A stretch of 64,000 nucleotides of DNA from Chloroflexota bacterium. Its GTDB lineage: Bacteria; Chloroflexota; Anaerolineae; UBA2200; JACIWT01. The first letter of the stretch is position 1, and the number at the start of each line of letters is the position of its first letter. Under the pieces are notes generated by a model. The model was not told the DNA's origin. It saw nothing but the letters and a program-made list of their open reading frames with translations, and did no database searches. Below are positions 34,232 to 43,642 of the stretch, piece by piece. Made by a program: the position numbers and the translations under genes. The stretch spans positions 1-64,000 of the forward strand of contig JACIWT010000001.1 in NCBI GenBank assembly GCA_014360825.1, written 5' to 3'.

Positions 34232-36333
34232 TCTGTCCCTCCTTCTTTGAGGACGCATCTCATATCTACAGCCACTACTCCCTCCCCGGCAGCCTGTACC
34301 ATCAAAGGATTGATGTCCATTTCCATGATCTCGGGGAAATCTATGACCATCTGGGAAACGCGCATGATACAGTCGGCCACTGCGTTTAGGTCCGATGGTC
34401 TCTCGCCACGCACGCCGCGCAACAAGTGGGCAGAGCGAATCTCACCGATCATTTCGGCTGCTTCTTGACGGGAGACTGGAGCAATGCGAAAGGTGACATC
34501 TTTCAGTACCTCTACGTAGATGCCGCCTAAACCGAACATGATTAATGGACCGAACTGGGGGTCGCGGTTCATGCCGATAATTACTTCCTTGCCCCCACTG
34601 ACCATCTCCTGGATCTGCACACCCCAGATCTGCGCATCTGCCATATAGCGCTGAGCCCGGTAAATAAGCAAATCAAACAGGTCACGCACTTGATCGCGGT
34701 CGCGCACATTCAAACGGACCCCACCGATGTCTGATTTGTGTAAAATATCGGGCGAAGCGATTTTCATCACCACCGGAAAACCGATCTCTTCGGCGTAAGC
34801 CACGGCTTCATCCACTGTCTTTGCTAATTTGGATTTCGGGATGCGGATGCCATAGGCAGCTATCACATCGCGGATCTCCGCATCACCAAGTGTCAGACGC
34901 CCTTCGCTTCGTGCTCTATTGAAGACCTCACGGACTCGCTCTTTGTCTATGTCGAAATGTACGATCTCCGGCTCCGGGCGTTTGGTCCACTGCCAGTGTT
35001 GGTACATAGCCTTCATTGCACCCACCGCTCGCTCAGGAAAAAGGTAATTGGGAACGCGGTAATCGTGAAGTATCCGGATGCCGGAACGCACCTTCTTCTC
35101 GCCCATAAAACAGGCTAATACTGGCTTATCAGCCTGAGCAGCGAGCCGACCGATAACCTCCGCCGTTTCTTCAACCTCGGTCATCACCTGTGGCGTCAGG
35201 ATCACTATGACGCCGTGAACCTGCTCATCTTTGAGCACGGCATCAAGAGCCCATTCGTATCGGTCGGCTCGGGCGTCGCCGATGACATCCACGGGGTTAT
35301 AGACATTGGCTGCTGCAGGCAACCTCTCCCGGAGCCGTTCAATGGTCCCCCGTGATAAGGAAGCCAGTTTGAGACCACTGCGCTCCAACGCGTCGGTGGC
35401 CATAATCCCAGGCCCACCCGCATTGGTAACCACAGCGATTTGGTCCCCCTTCAACATTGGCTGATAAGCAAAGGCAAGAGAGTAGTCGAAAAGTTGTTCG
35501 ATAGATTCAGCGCGCAGCACGCCCGACTGCTGGAAAGCAGCATCGTAAGCCCTGTCGGAACCGGCGAGGGAACCCGTATGTGAGGAGACAGCCCGTTGTC
35601 CGGCCGTGGTCTTGCCAGATTTCACTGCGATAACCGGTGTATGTCGTGTAACGCGGCGGGCTATCTCCATGAACTTCCGTCCGTCGGCCAGACCCTCCAT
35701 ATAAGTGATGATCACCCGAGAATCGGGATCATTCTCCCATGCTTCCAGCATGTCCACTTCGTTCACATCCGCTTTGTTGCCCAGGCTGACGAACCGCGAG
35801 AATCCGATTCCCTCAGCCAGAGCCCAATCGAGGATGGCCGTGCATAATGCGCCCGATTGGGAGGTAAAAGCAATGGTGCCCTTCTCCGGCATGCCAGCGG
35901 CAAAAGAGGCGTTCAGAGGCTGCACGGTGTCAATTAAGCCCAGACAGTTTGGCCCGATGATGCGGATATTATTTGCTTCCGCGAGTTTGACCAACTCTCG
36001 CTCCAGTTTGGCTCCTTCGAGGCCTGCCTCACGGAACCCGGCGGTGATGATGATCACCCCTCGCACACCTTTCTTAGCGCAATCTTCCATAACGGATAGT
36101 ACGAGTGTGTTAGGCACTACAATCACAGCCAGGTCTACTTCACCCGGACAGGCAGAAACTGTGGGATAGCACTTCAAGCCCAGAATTTCATCGGCCTTGG
36201 GATTGATCGGGTAGACATTGCCAGTGTATTTGTACTGGATAATGTTGTTCAGCACGCTGTAACCCAGTTTCTCGGGGTCACGGGAGGCACCGACAACCGC
36301 AACGCTACGAGGATTGAAAAACATGTCCAGCAT
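34228..36333 (-). CDS. Acetate-CoA ligase (ADP-forming), fused alpha-beta subunits
   Basis: The 701-residue protein has the alpha part (CoA-binding FFNPRSVAVVGASRDPEKLG; IIGPNCLGLIDT; ITSQSG-like FTSQSGALCTAILDWA; phospho-His loop SSHTGSLAGSD) and the beta ATP-grasp part from about residue 480 (YGIRIPKSKLAKTVDEAVAYA, FPVVMKIASPDILHKSDIGGV). It conserves energy by turning acyl-CoA, ADP and phosphate into acid, CoA and ATP. ATG 36333, 9 nt after GAGGAG, is chosen; TTG 36357 would add eight residues. It heads the acs-DRTGG-eno operon. Confidence 0.92.
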
Positions 36334-36474
36334 GAACGGATTCTCCTCAAGACTCAAATATGATGCAGTCCCTCGCTACTCATGGGTCTCCCAATGCAGC
36401 AACTCGTAATGTCTAAAGCCTGAGCACGCATAGTGTATGGTGCAAAATAGTTGCCTTTAGATGGCGTCCAGGCA

Positions 36475-36503
36475 ATTATACTTGAAATTGACAAAAAGAC
36501 GAA
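36475..36503 (-). promoter_or_regulatory. Candidate promoter of the acs operon
   Basis: On the minus strand TATAAT (36475-36480) is perfect; the -35 at 17 bp reads TTCGTC (36498-36503), which is weak. The leader would be about 130 nt. Confidence 0.35.
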
Positions 36504-36537
36504 GGACGCTCTCCCGCTTTCTTGGAGAATGTCTTTC
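36501..36537. other. Long imperfect hairpin in the divergent intergenic region
   Basis: GAAGGACGCTCTCC (36501-36514) and GGAGAATGTCTTTC (36524-36537) pair over 14 positions with two G-U pairs and one mismatch. It lies between the divergent acs and spermidine-synthase-like genes, just upstream of the latter's -35, and may be a regulator site. Confidence 0.35.
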
Positions 36538-36553
36538 TGAGGCGCCCTTTACT

Positions 36554-36582
36554 TTGACCCTCTTTAGCCTTTCTGTTATAGT
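36554..36582 (+). promoter_or_regulatory. Promoter of the spermidine-synthase-like gene
   Basis: TTGACC (36554-36559) and TATAGT (36577-36582) are separated by 17 bp, 25 bp before the start codon, leaving a short leader. Confidence 0.75.
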
Positions 36583-36606
36583 ATCGTAAGGCATGAAAGC
36601 GAGGAT

Positions 36607-39006
36607 GTGACTATGTCACCCACCGAAGTGGGTCTTTTTATGTTGTCAGCGGCAACAATCCTTTTTCAGATCACTCTTACCCGCATCTTTTCCGTCGCCC
36701 AGGGGTACCACTTCGCCTTCATGAGTGTGAGTTTGGCGCTGCTGGGCTCAGGGGCGAGCGGCTCTCTTCTGACACTTTTCCCCCATTGGGTGACTCGCGT
36801 CCGCGCAAGAGAAAGCACCCTCGGGGTGGTAGCCCTTTTCTTTTCTGCGAGTACTCTTGGGGCTTACCTGGTTATGAACTACATTCCCTTCGACTCCTAC
36901 CGCATCGCTTGGGAGCGGATACAGTTATTCTACCTGGTACTCTATTATCTGTCATTGACCGTGCCTTTCCTATGCGGCGGGTTAATCGTTGGGTTGTTGC
37001 TGGCTGCAGAGCAGAGTCGGGTAGGTCGCGTGTACGCGGTCAATTTGATTGGTTCCGCACTGGGTTGTTTTGCCGTCGTGATCTTGCTGCCCCTTTTGGG
37101 TGGCGCAGGCACAGTCGTGGCGGCGGCGCTCTTAGGCGCACTGGGCGCGCTTGCTTTCGACTGGGGCTGCCTGCAGCGCACGAAAACAGGGTGGATCTAT
37201 GGGATGGCGCTGGTTCTGGTAATCCTGCTCGCTATCCGACCAGCATTCTTGGAAGTGCGCATGTCGCCTTACAAAACGCTGAGCCAAGCGCTTCTGTATC
37301 CTGGCACCGAAGTGGTTTTCGAGAGATGGAACGCCTTCTCCCGCGTGGAGGTGGTACGCGGTGCTGGTATTCGCTCCGCACCAGGGTTGAGCCTGGCCTA
37401 CGGCGCACCTCCACCGCCACAATTGGGCCTTACCATAGACGGCGACAATTTGACGCCAATCACACGACAAACCTTGCCGGAAGACGCACATTTCTTAGAG
37501 TATCTGGCCCCTTCTGCGGCCTACGTCCTTGTGCCAAAAGCCCATGCTTTAGTTATCGAACCGCGGGGTGGACTGGACGTGCTCGTCGCTTATCAAGGTG
37601 GCGCACAGTCCATAGTAGTGGTCGAATCTAACCCACTGGTCGTAGCAGCCACGCGTGATAAGTTCGGTGATTATTCCGGCAGCATTTTTCGCGATCCTCG
37701 GATAGATTTTGTGGTTGCAGACTCCCGCAGTTATCTCGCCCGGACAAGTGCGACTTTTGACGTGATTGACCTTTGTCTGGTAGATAGCTATAAACCAGTC
37801 ACCTCTGGCGCTTATAGCCTTTCCGAAAACTATCTGTACACGATCGAATCCTTTGTTGAGTGTCTAGAACATCTCTCGGAGAACGGCCTGCTGGTGGCGA
37901 CACGTTGGTTACAGTTACCGCCCAGCGAGACGTTGCGCTTGTGGGCCATTGCCTTAGAAGCACTGGAACGAGTGGGGGTAAGCGATCCGGCAGCGCACGT
38001 AGCAGCAATTCGCAGCTGGTCCACTGGCACAGTATTTGTCAAACGAACACCTTTTACCCAGCAGGATATTGATGCTCTGCGTCGTTTCTGTGCCTCTCGC
38101 AAGTTCGACCTGGTGTATTACAAAGGGATGCCCGCATCAGAAGCAAACCGCTACAATGTTCTCCAAGAGCCAGTATACTACAATACCTTCTGCGAACTCG
38201 TCCAGAGCGAAGATCGGCGTGAGTTCTATCGAAATTACCCTTATGAAATCTCACCGCCTACCGATGACCGGCCTTTCTTCTTTCATTTCTTTAAGTGGGC
38301 ACAGACTCCGACGATTTTGCAGCATCTGGGGCAGTTCTGGTTGCCATTTGGTGGAAGCGGGTACCTGGTATTGATCATCCTGCTGACCTTCGCTATGCTT
38401 GCCTCGGTATTGCTCATCGCCGGGCCGCTGCTTGTCCGTCAGCGAGTAGTTCAAGCGGGCAAATATCGGGGACGATTTTTGCTCTACTTCCTGCTGCTGG
38501 GGTTGGCATTTTTCTTCGTGGAGATGCCCCTCATGCAGCGCTTTATATTGCTCTTAGGCCAACCTACTTATGCCTTCGCTGCAGTGCTCTTCGCTCTCTT
38601 GCTCTCATCAGGTGTGGGAAGTGCTCTCTCCCCACGGCTACCTCTGCGGGCGGCATTAGGGGCGCTCGTCGCGCTCCTTTTGGTGTACATTGCTTTCATG
38701 CCGACTCTATTCCAAGCGACATTGGCTGCACCGTTGGTGGTGCGCCTGATGGTCACTATCATTGCCTTGTGCCCACCCGGTTTTCTGATGGGCGTTGCTT
38801 TCCCCTCCGGGGTGCGCATTGTAGGGCGAATAACACCTGGTCTAGTGCCCTGGGTGTGGGCGGTGAATGGCTGTGCCTCGGTAATCAGTTCCATCCTGGC
38901 AGTGATGTTGGCCATGTCGGCAGGATTCTCGGCTGTCGCCGTAGCTGCTGTTCTCGCCTACGGTGGGGCTCTGTGTGTCCTGTGGTCATTTGCAGATCTA
39001 CGATAA
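36607..39006 (+). CDS. Membrane-embedded spermidine-synthase-like protein
   Basis: The 799-residue protein has about six N-terminal membrane helices, a Rossmann methyltransferase-like domain related to spermidine synthases (IEPRGGLDVLVAYQGGAQSIVVVESNPLVV, DPRIDFVVADSRSYLA, FDVIDLCLVDSYKP), and six or so C-terminal helices (LLYFLLLGLAFFFVEMPLMQRFILLLG). Proteins of this build are common in environmental bacteria but their product is unproven; the Asp pair for putrescine binding is not evident, so an altered substrate is likely. The start is GTG 36607 or ATG 36613. The MFS gene follows 20 bp later. Confidence 0.75.
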   Translation: MTMSPTEVGLFMLSAATILFQITLTRIFSVAQGYHFAFMSVSLALLGSGASGSLLTLFPHWVTRVRARESTLGVVALFFSASTLGAYLVMNYIPFDSYRIAWERIQLFYLVLYYLSLTVPFLCGGLIVGLLLAAEQSRVGRVYAVNLIGSALGCFAVVILLPLLGGAGTVVAAALLGALGALAFDWGCLQRTKTGWIYGMALVLVILLAIRPAFLEVRMSPYKTLSQALLYPGTEVVFERWNAFSRVEVVRGAGIRSAPGLSLAYGAPPPPQLGLTIDGDNLTPITRQTLPEDAHFLEYLAPSAAYVLVPKAHALVIEPRGGLDVLVAYQGGAQSIVVVESNPLVVAATRDKFGDYSGSIFRDPRIDFVVADSRSYLARTSATFDVIDLCLVDSYKPVTSGAYSLSENYLYTIESFVECLEHLSENGLLVATRWLQLPPSETLRLWAIALEALERVGVSDPAAHVAAIRSWSTGTVFVKRTPFTQQDIDALRRFCASRKFDLVYYKGMPASEANRYNVLQEPVYYNTFCELVQSEDRREFYRNYPYEISPPTDDRPFFFHFFKWAQTPTILQHLGQFWLPFGGSGYLVLIILLTFAMLASVLLIAGPLLVRQRVVQAGKYRGRFLLYFLLLGLAFFFVEMPLMQRFILLLGQPTYAFAAVLFALLLSSGVGSALSPRLPLRAALGALVALLLVYIAFMPTLFQATLAAPLVVRLMVTIIALCPPGFLMGVAFPSGVRIVGRITPGLVPWVWAVNGCASVISSILAVMLAMSAGFSAVAVAAVLAYGGALCVLWSFADLR

Positions 39007-39026
39007 ACGCAAGGCGGAGGCATCTC

Positions 39027-40262
39027 TTGACTTTCCTCGGAGGTGGAAGCCGGAATAAAACTGCACGTAACGTGCGCGTTCTCTCTGTGATAACCTTCTT
39101 AAGCGGTCTCCGTCTCAGCATGATGTCTGTCGTGTGGCAACCTTTCGTCTTGAGCCTGGGTGGCTCGGTGGCCACCATCGGGTTGTTAGAGAGCCTGGGC
39201 GGCTTCCGCGGTGTGATCCCCGCACTCATCCAACCTATCGCTGGTTGGCTTTCTGACCGTCGCGGGCGGGTGATGTTCATCGCCGCTGCCAGCGCACTCG
39301 TGCTTCTGGCCCACGCCACCTACATAATAGCGGGAACCGTTGGCCAGTGGCAGTTGTTGTTGCCCGGCGTGATTTTGCTGGGTCTGGGTGGTTTCGGTGC
39401 ACCAGTCCGGGATTCACTTGTAGCCGAGTCGTCGGGGACAGGGGAACGAATGCGGGCTTACACGGAGGTGATATTCGCCTTCGCACTAGCCGGAATTTTC
39501 GCTGCTTTGAGCGCGGGTTTCATCGCCGATCATTGGGGAGCAGTGATCGTGTTCGGCCTTGGCGCCTTCCTAGAACTCTGCTCCTTAGCGATCGCCTTAC
39601 GCTATCTGCAAGAGCCGAATAATGGGGTATCCAAACGTACCTTGGCATTCAGGGAATTATGGCCTGTAGTCCAGCGCTTATTTCTACCGCCGACTCACAT
39701 GCGAGGCTTTTACCTAGCCACCACCATGGATGCATTGGTGTGGAGTATAGGAGCCGGGATCATCTACGGTATGTTGCGCGATACGTATCATTTCAGCAAC
39801 ACCCAGTTGGGCATTTTGTCTACCGTCGCGTCGGTAGCCTGGGCTGTCTCCCAAATACCGTTAGGGCGACTCGCCGAACGCTGGGGACCACGCCTACTTA
39901 TGGCTATATCCGAAGCGATTGGGGTGGTTATGATGCTTGGTTGGCTAATGGCAGTTCATTTCGAGGCCTTCGCTGCGCTGCAACTGCTGAATGGCCTGGT
40001 GCCAGCAACCTGGGTGCCTGCTGTTCTGACGTGGGTATCACACCACGTGCCTGAAACATCGCGTGCTGAGGAAATGGGGCGATTAAGTGCCTTCCGTGGC
40101 ATCTTGTCGTTTCCGGGGCCGGCCATCGGTGGTCTAATCTATGAGGCGGTTGGGTTCCGTGGTCCTATTCTCGTGAACTTGCTCGGAGCTGCCCTGTGCG
40201 TATTTCTGATACTCTGCTTGATGCATGACACCGCGCCAAATATTAAGGCCCCCTCGTCATAG
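39027..40262 (+). CDS. Major facilitator superfamily transporter
   Basis: The 411-residue protein has 12 predicted helices and the MFS motif GWLSDRRGRVMFI between helices 2 and 3, with a second-half copy GRLAERWGPRLLM. It is likely an exporter of a drug-like or small organic molecule. The start is TTG 39027 with GGCGGAGG 6-7 nt upstream; the frame is open far upstream but there it is only the shadow of the preceding gene. It ends in a 20-bp convergent overlap with the isoaspartate methyltransferase gene. Confidence 0.82.
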   Translation: MTFLGGGSRNKTARNVRVLSVITFLSGLRLSMMSVVWQPFVLSLGGSVATIGLLESLGGFRGVIPALIQPIAGWLSDRRGRVMFIAAASALVLLAHATYIIAGTVGQWQLLLPGVILLGLGGFGAPVRDSLVAESSGTGERMRAYTEVIFAFALAGIFAALSAGFIADHWGAVIVFGLGAFLELCSLAIALRYLQEPNNGVSKRTLAFRELWPVVQRLFLPPTHMRGFYLATTMDALVWSIGAGIIYGMLRDTYHFSNTQLGILSTVASVAWAVSQIPLGRLAERWGPRLLMAISEAIGVVMMLGWLMAVHFEAFAALQLLNGLVPATWVPAVLTWVSHHVPETSRAEEMGRLSAFRGILSFPGPAIGGLIYEAVGFRGPILVNLLGAALCVFLILCLMHDTAPNIKAPSS

Positions 40263-41004
40263 GCACAAACATAACACCACCATAGTTGTTGGTGATGATC
40301 TGATCACCTCGCTTCTCAATTTGCCACAGGGTCTGGTAACCCCCAGGCGGCCCCACGGGGATGACCAGTCGACCACCATCTGCCAATTGGTCTACCAAGG
40401 GCGGGGGCACGTGGTCCGGAGCGCAAGTAACAATGATCGCATCGAAGGGGGCATATTCTTCCCATCCATAGTAGCCATCGCCTTGCTTGGTGTGTATACA
40501 GGTATAGCCCAGACGCTTTAGAGTCTCCGATGCCCGTGTAGCCAGTTCGGGGATGATCTCGATACTGTACACCTGATCGGTTAATTCAGCCAGAATAGCC
40601 GCTTGGTAGCCGGAGCCAGTGCCGATCTCGAGCACTCGGTCACCGGGCTCGAGCCGGAGCAGTTCACTCATCAGGGCGACGATATAGGGTTGGGAAATGG
40701 TCTGGCCGTAGCCAATAGGTAGTGGGTGATCGGCGTAGGCGCTATCGCGTTGTTCGGGGGGCACGAACTCGTGGCGAGGCACGGCACGCATAGCGGCTAG
40801 TACCCTCTCGTCCGCAACGCCTCGCACCTTGATCTGAAAATCAACCATGTGATTTCTCAAGACAACGTAGGGATCATGTTCTGTTGGCTGCGGACTGGCG
40901 GTAGGAGTGGGAAGGATCGGGGTGGGTGTATTCTGGATCGGCGCTGCGCACGCGACAAAAGCCCATAGAAAAACTATCAGCAAGAGCACAAAGTGCCGTG
41001 ACAC
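40243..41004 (-). CDS. pcm: Protein-L-isoaspartate O-methyltransferase with lipoprotein signal peptide
   Basis: After GTG 41004, which follows a strong TAGGAGGTGAGAGC, the 253-residue protein has a signal peptide (MSRHFVLLLIVFLWAFVAC) with Cys19 as lipidation site and a Thr/Pro-rich linker (TPTPILPTPTASPQPT). The rest is a normal PIMT: PLPIGYGQTISQPYIVALM and the SAM site VLEIGTGSGYQAAILAEL, then GDGYYGWEEYAPFDAIIVT. The enzyme methylates isoaspartyl residues with S-adenosylmethionine, so an extracytoplasmic location is odd. The 3' end overlaps the convergent MFS gene. Confidence 0.88.
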   Translation of the reverse strand: MSRHFVLLLIVFLWAFVACAAPIQNTPTPILPTPTASPQPTEHDPYVVLRNHMVDFQIKVRGVADERVLAAMRAVPRHEFVPPEQRDSAYADHPLPIGYGQTISQPYIVALMSELLRLEPGDRVLEIGTGSGYQAAILAELTDQVYSIEIIPELATRASETLKRLGYTCIHTKQGDGYYGWEEYAPFDAIIVTCAPDHVPPPLVDQLADGGRLVIPVGPPGGYQTLWQIEKRGDQIITNNYGGVMFVPMTRGP

Positions 41005-41104
41005 GCTCTCACCTCCTAGACAGCCTAGGATGCAGGCCTTTTTTTCTTTTATTAATTGTATCACACCATAATCCAGCCGGCAAGCAAGAACATTTGGCTT
41101 CCTT

Positions 41105-41133
41105 TTGACGAAACAGTCTTCACGTGTTATACT
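41105..41133 (+). promoter_or_regulatory. Promoter of tdh-kbl
   Basis: TTGACG (41105-41110) and TATACT (41128-41133) are separated by 17 bp. The leader to tdh is about 55 nt. Confidence 0.8.
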
Positions 41134-41192
41134 GCCAGCGGTAACCCGTTCTTTGAAGTGTGGCACGAGATTACTCAAAGGAGAGTGAAACG

Positions 41193-42263
41193 ATGCCTAA
41201 CCAAAAGATGAGAGCGCTGGTGAAACCGAAGTCCGGTCCCGGGCTCGAGATGCGCATGGTAGATATCCCCACCATCGGTCCTCACGACGTACTGGTGAAG
41301 GTCAAGGCGACTTCCATTTGTGGAACCGACCGCCACATCTATGAATGGAACGCGTGGGCGCAAAGTCGCATCAAACCCCCACTGATCATTGGACACGAGT
41401 TTTGCGGTTATGTAGTCGCAGTGGGCAAAGATGTAACCTTGCTCAAAGAGGGGGACTTTGTATCGGCGGAAAGCCACATCCCTGACACCACTTGTCCCGT
41501 CTGCCGCCAGGGAGCGCAGCACATTTGCGCGAACTTGAAGATCCTGGGGGTGGATACGCCGGGTTGTTTTGCTGATTACGCCGTCCTGCCCGAGATCTGC
41601 GCCTGGAAGAACGATCCCGATCTGGACCCCGCCATTGCCTCCATCCAAGAACCATTAGGCAACGCCGTCTACACGGTCCTGGCCGAACCCATTACTGGCA
41701 AAACGGTCGCTGTGTTCGGCGATGGTCCCGCTGGCTTGAATGCTGTGGCTGTGGCGCGAGCTTCCGGAGCAGGAACAATCTTTCACGTGGGAAAATATCC
41801 CTTCCGTCTGGATATTGGGAAGAAACTGGGGGCTACTTTTTCAATCAATATCACGGAACCAGGCGTGGATGTGGTCAGGATCATCCTCGATGCTACAGAG
41901 GGTGTGGGAGTGGATGTAACCTTGGAGATGACCGGCAACCAAGATGCGATTACACAAGGGTTTGCAGTGTTGCGAAAGGCTGGGCGTTTCTCCGCCTTTG
42001 GGCTGCCCTCTGGCCCTATCCAATTGGATTTGAACAACGCGATTATCTTTAAGGGGGCTAGAGTACTTGGCATCAACGGACGTCTGATGTGGGACACTTG
42101 GTACCAGATGGCTGGGCTTCTCAAATCGGGCAAATTGGACCCCTCGCCAGTAATCACCCATAAGATACCACTGGATGATTTCGAGAAGGGCTTCGAAGCG
42201 ATGTGCGCGCCTGACCGTAAGTGTGGCAAAGTTGTGATGTTTCCAGATCCAGCGGATATTTAA
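41193..42263 (+). CDS. tdh: L-threonine 3-dehydrogenase
   Basis: The 356-residue zinc alcohol dehydrogenase has the catalytic zinc ligands in TSICGTDRHIYEWN and IGHEFCG, and the NAD motif VAVFGDGPAGLNAVAVARA. It oxidises L-threonine to 2-amino-3-ketobutyrate, which the next gene's product cleaves. The structural zinc loop reads DTTCPVCRQGAQHIC, so only three of the four usual cysteines remain, with Asp where the first Cys is expected. ATG 41193 after AAAGGAGAGTGAAACG is used. The pairing with kbl makes the substrate call firm. Confidence 0.9.
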   Translation: MPNQKMRALVKPKSGPGLEMRMVDIPTIGPHDVLVKVKATSICGTDRHIYEWNAWAQSRIKPPLIIGHEFCGYVVAVGKDVTLLKEGDFVSAESHIPDTTCPVCRQGAQHICANLKILGVDTPGCFADYAVLPEICAWKNDPDLDPAIASIQEPLGNAVYTVLAEPITGKTVAVFGDGPAGLNAVAVARASGAGTIFHVGKYPFRLDIGKKLGATFSINITEPGVDVVRIILDATEGVGVDVTLEMTGNQDAITQGFAVLRKAGRFSAFGLPSGPIQLDLNNAIIFKGARVLGINGRLMWDTWYQMAGLLKSGKLDPSPVITHKIPLDDFEKGFEAMCAPDRKCGKVVMFPDPADI

Positions 42264-42353
42264 AAGGGTTTATCGCAACGAAATCCCACTGGTCAATCGC
42301 TGCAGGAAAACGCAAATCCTATCCATTAGTGAGGGAAGAGGAGGACGAGGAAA

Positions 42354-43538
42354 ATGCCGAAAGACAAACTGGATTTTATTCGCGAGGATATCGCGCAGTT
42401 GGAAGAGTCGAAACTTTTCATCAACATCCGTACCATGGGATCGCCTGTGGGTCCATGGATGCTAGTAGATAGCAAACGAGTGCTCAACTTCTGCACCAAT
42501 GATTATTTGGGGCTGGCCAATCACCCCAAATTGAAAGAGGCAGCCAAACGGGCCATCGACGAGTGGGGCGTCGGCCCAGCAGCAGTGCGCTCTATCGCTG
42601 GTACACAAACATTACATCTCGAACTGGAGAGACGGTTGGCAGCATTCAAGGGTGTAGAGGCCTCTTTGTTTGTGCAGTCTGGTTTCTGCGCCAACCAAGT
42701 TGCGATCCCCGCATTAGTGGGCCGGGAAGATGTGATATTCTCCGACCGGTTGAACCATGCCTCTATCATTGATGGTTGCCGGCTTTCTGGTGCCAAGATC
42801 GTTGTCTATGAGCACTGCGATGCCGAAGACGCCGAGCGCAAAATCAGAGAGAATATTGGCAATTACCGACGCGGCCTGCTGGTCACAGACGGGGTTTTTA
42901 GCATGGACGGCGACATCGCTCCCTTGGATAAATTGTACGAGGTAGCACAGAGGTACAACGTGCTGACCATGGTAGATGATGCTCATGGCGAAGGTGTGCT
43001 GGGCCGAGGAGGGCGCGGCATCGTTGACCACTTCAATTTACATGGCAAATTCGACGTTGAGATGGGAACCCTTTCCAAAGCATTCGGCGTAGTAGGGGGT
43101 TCCCTTTCTGGCAAGAAAATCATCATTGATTATCTGCGACAAAAGGGGCGCCCATTCCTCTTTTCCAGCGCCACTACGCCCGCGGATACCGCCGCTTGTC
43201 TGGCAGCCATAGATCTCCTGGAAGAGTCCACAGAACTGGTGGATAGGCTGTGGGCGAATGCACGCTACTTCAAAGCGGAGATGAAACGCCTGGGCTTTGA
43301 CATTGGCAAAAGCGAGACACCTATTACCCCGGTCATGTTGGGTGAAGCCCCGCTGGCGAAGGATTTCTCCAGACGGCTCTTTGAGGAGGGTGTATTTGCG
43401 ATGGCCATAGGTTTCCCAACTGTTCCGAGGGGGCAGGCCCGTATCCGAGTTATGATATCAGCAAATCATAGCCGTGAGGATCTCGATCAGGGGTTAGCCA
43501 CCTTCAAGAAAGTCGGTGAAGAACTGGGCGTGATTTGA
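42354..43538 (+). CDS. kbl: 2-amino-3-ketobutyrate coenzyme A ligase
   Basis: The 394-residue fold-type I PLP enzyme has [52 protein letters not shown] and the PLP-binding Lys region [12 protein letters not shown]. It cleaves 2-amino-3-ketobutyrate with CoA to glycine and acetyl-CoA, finishing threonine breakdown started by tdh 90 bp upstream. A strong terminator follows. Related 8-amino-7-oxononanoate synthase (BioF) is the alternative, but the tdh neighbour decides against it. Confidence 0.93.
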   Translation: MPKDKLDFIREDIAQLEESKLFINIRTMGSPVGPWMLVDSKRVLNFCTNDYLGLANHPKLKEAAKRAIDEWGVGPAAVRSIAGTQTLHLELERRLAAFKGVEASLFVQSGFCANQVAIPALVGREDVIFSDRLNHASIIDGCRLSGAKIVVYEHCDAEDAERKIRENIGNYRRGLLVTDGVFSMDGDIAPLDKLYEVAQRYNVLTMVDDAHGEGVLGRGGRGIVDHFNLHGKFDVEMGTLSKAFGVVGGSLSGKKIIIDYLRQKGRPFLFSSATTPADTAACLAAIDLLEESTELVDRLWANARYFKAEMKRLGFDIGKSETPITPVMLGEAPLAKDFSRRLFEEGVFAMAIGFPTVPRGQARIRVMISANHSREDLDQGLATFKKVGEELGVI

Positions 43539-43571
43539 CATCCCTAGCCGAAAAGGACGATTTCTATAGCG

Positions 43572-43606
43572 AAGCGGCAGAGGAGTTTGTGGGCTCTGCC
43601 GCTTTT
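43572..43606 (+). terminator. Intrinsic terminator after kbl
   Basis: AAGCGGCAGAG (43572-43582) and CTCTGCCGCTT (43594-43604) are perfect 11-bp complements around an 11-nt loop, followed by TTACT. It closes the tdh-kbl operon. Confidence 0.85.
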
Positions 43607-43642
43607 ACTCCACTCTATCGCTGTCGTTAAGGAAGTGCGATC

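Noticed and set aside
38295-39026. N-terminal extension of about 244 residues on the MFS transporter
   Set aside because: It lies in another frame of the spermidine-synthase-like gene, has Arg/Cys-rich composition unlike a real protein, and a strong ribosome-binding site supports TTG 39027.
40243-40262. Convergent 3' overlap of MFS and pcm genes as a regulatory antisense pair
   Set aside because: The 20-bp overlap is a common by-product of compact genomes; nothing else suggests regulation.
41021-41056. GC stem plus T run upstream of pcm as a plus-strand terminator
   Set aside because: The stem GCCT/AGGC is only 4 bp and no plus-strand transcript needs ending there except the convergent MFS gene, which stops 760 bp before.
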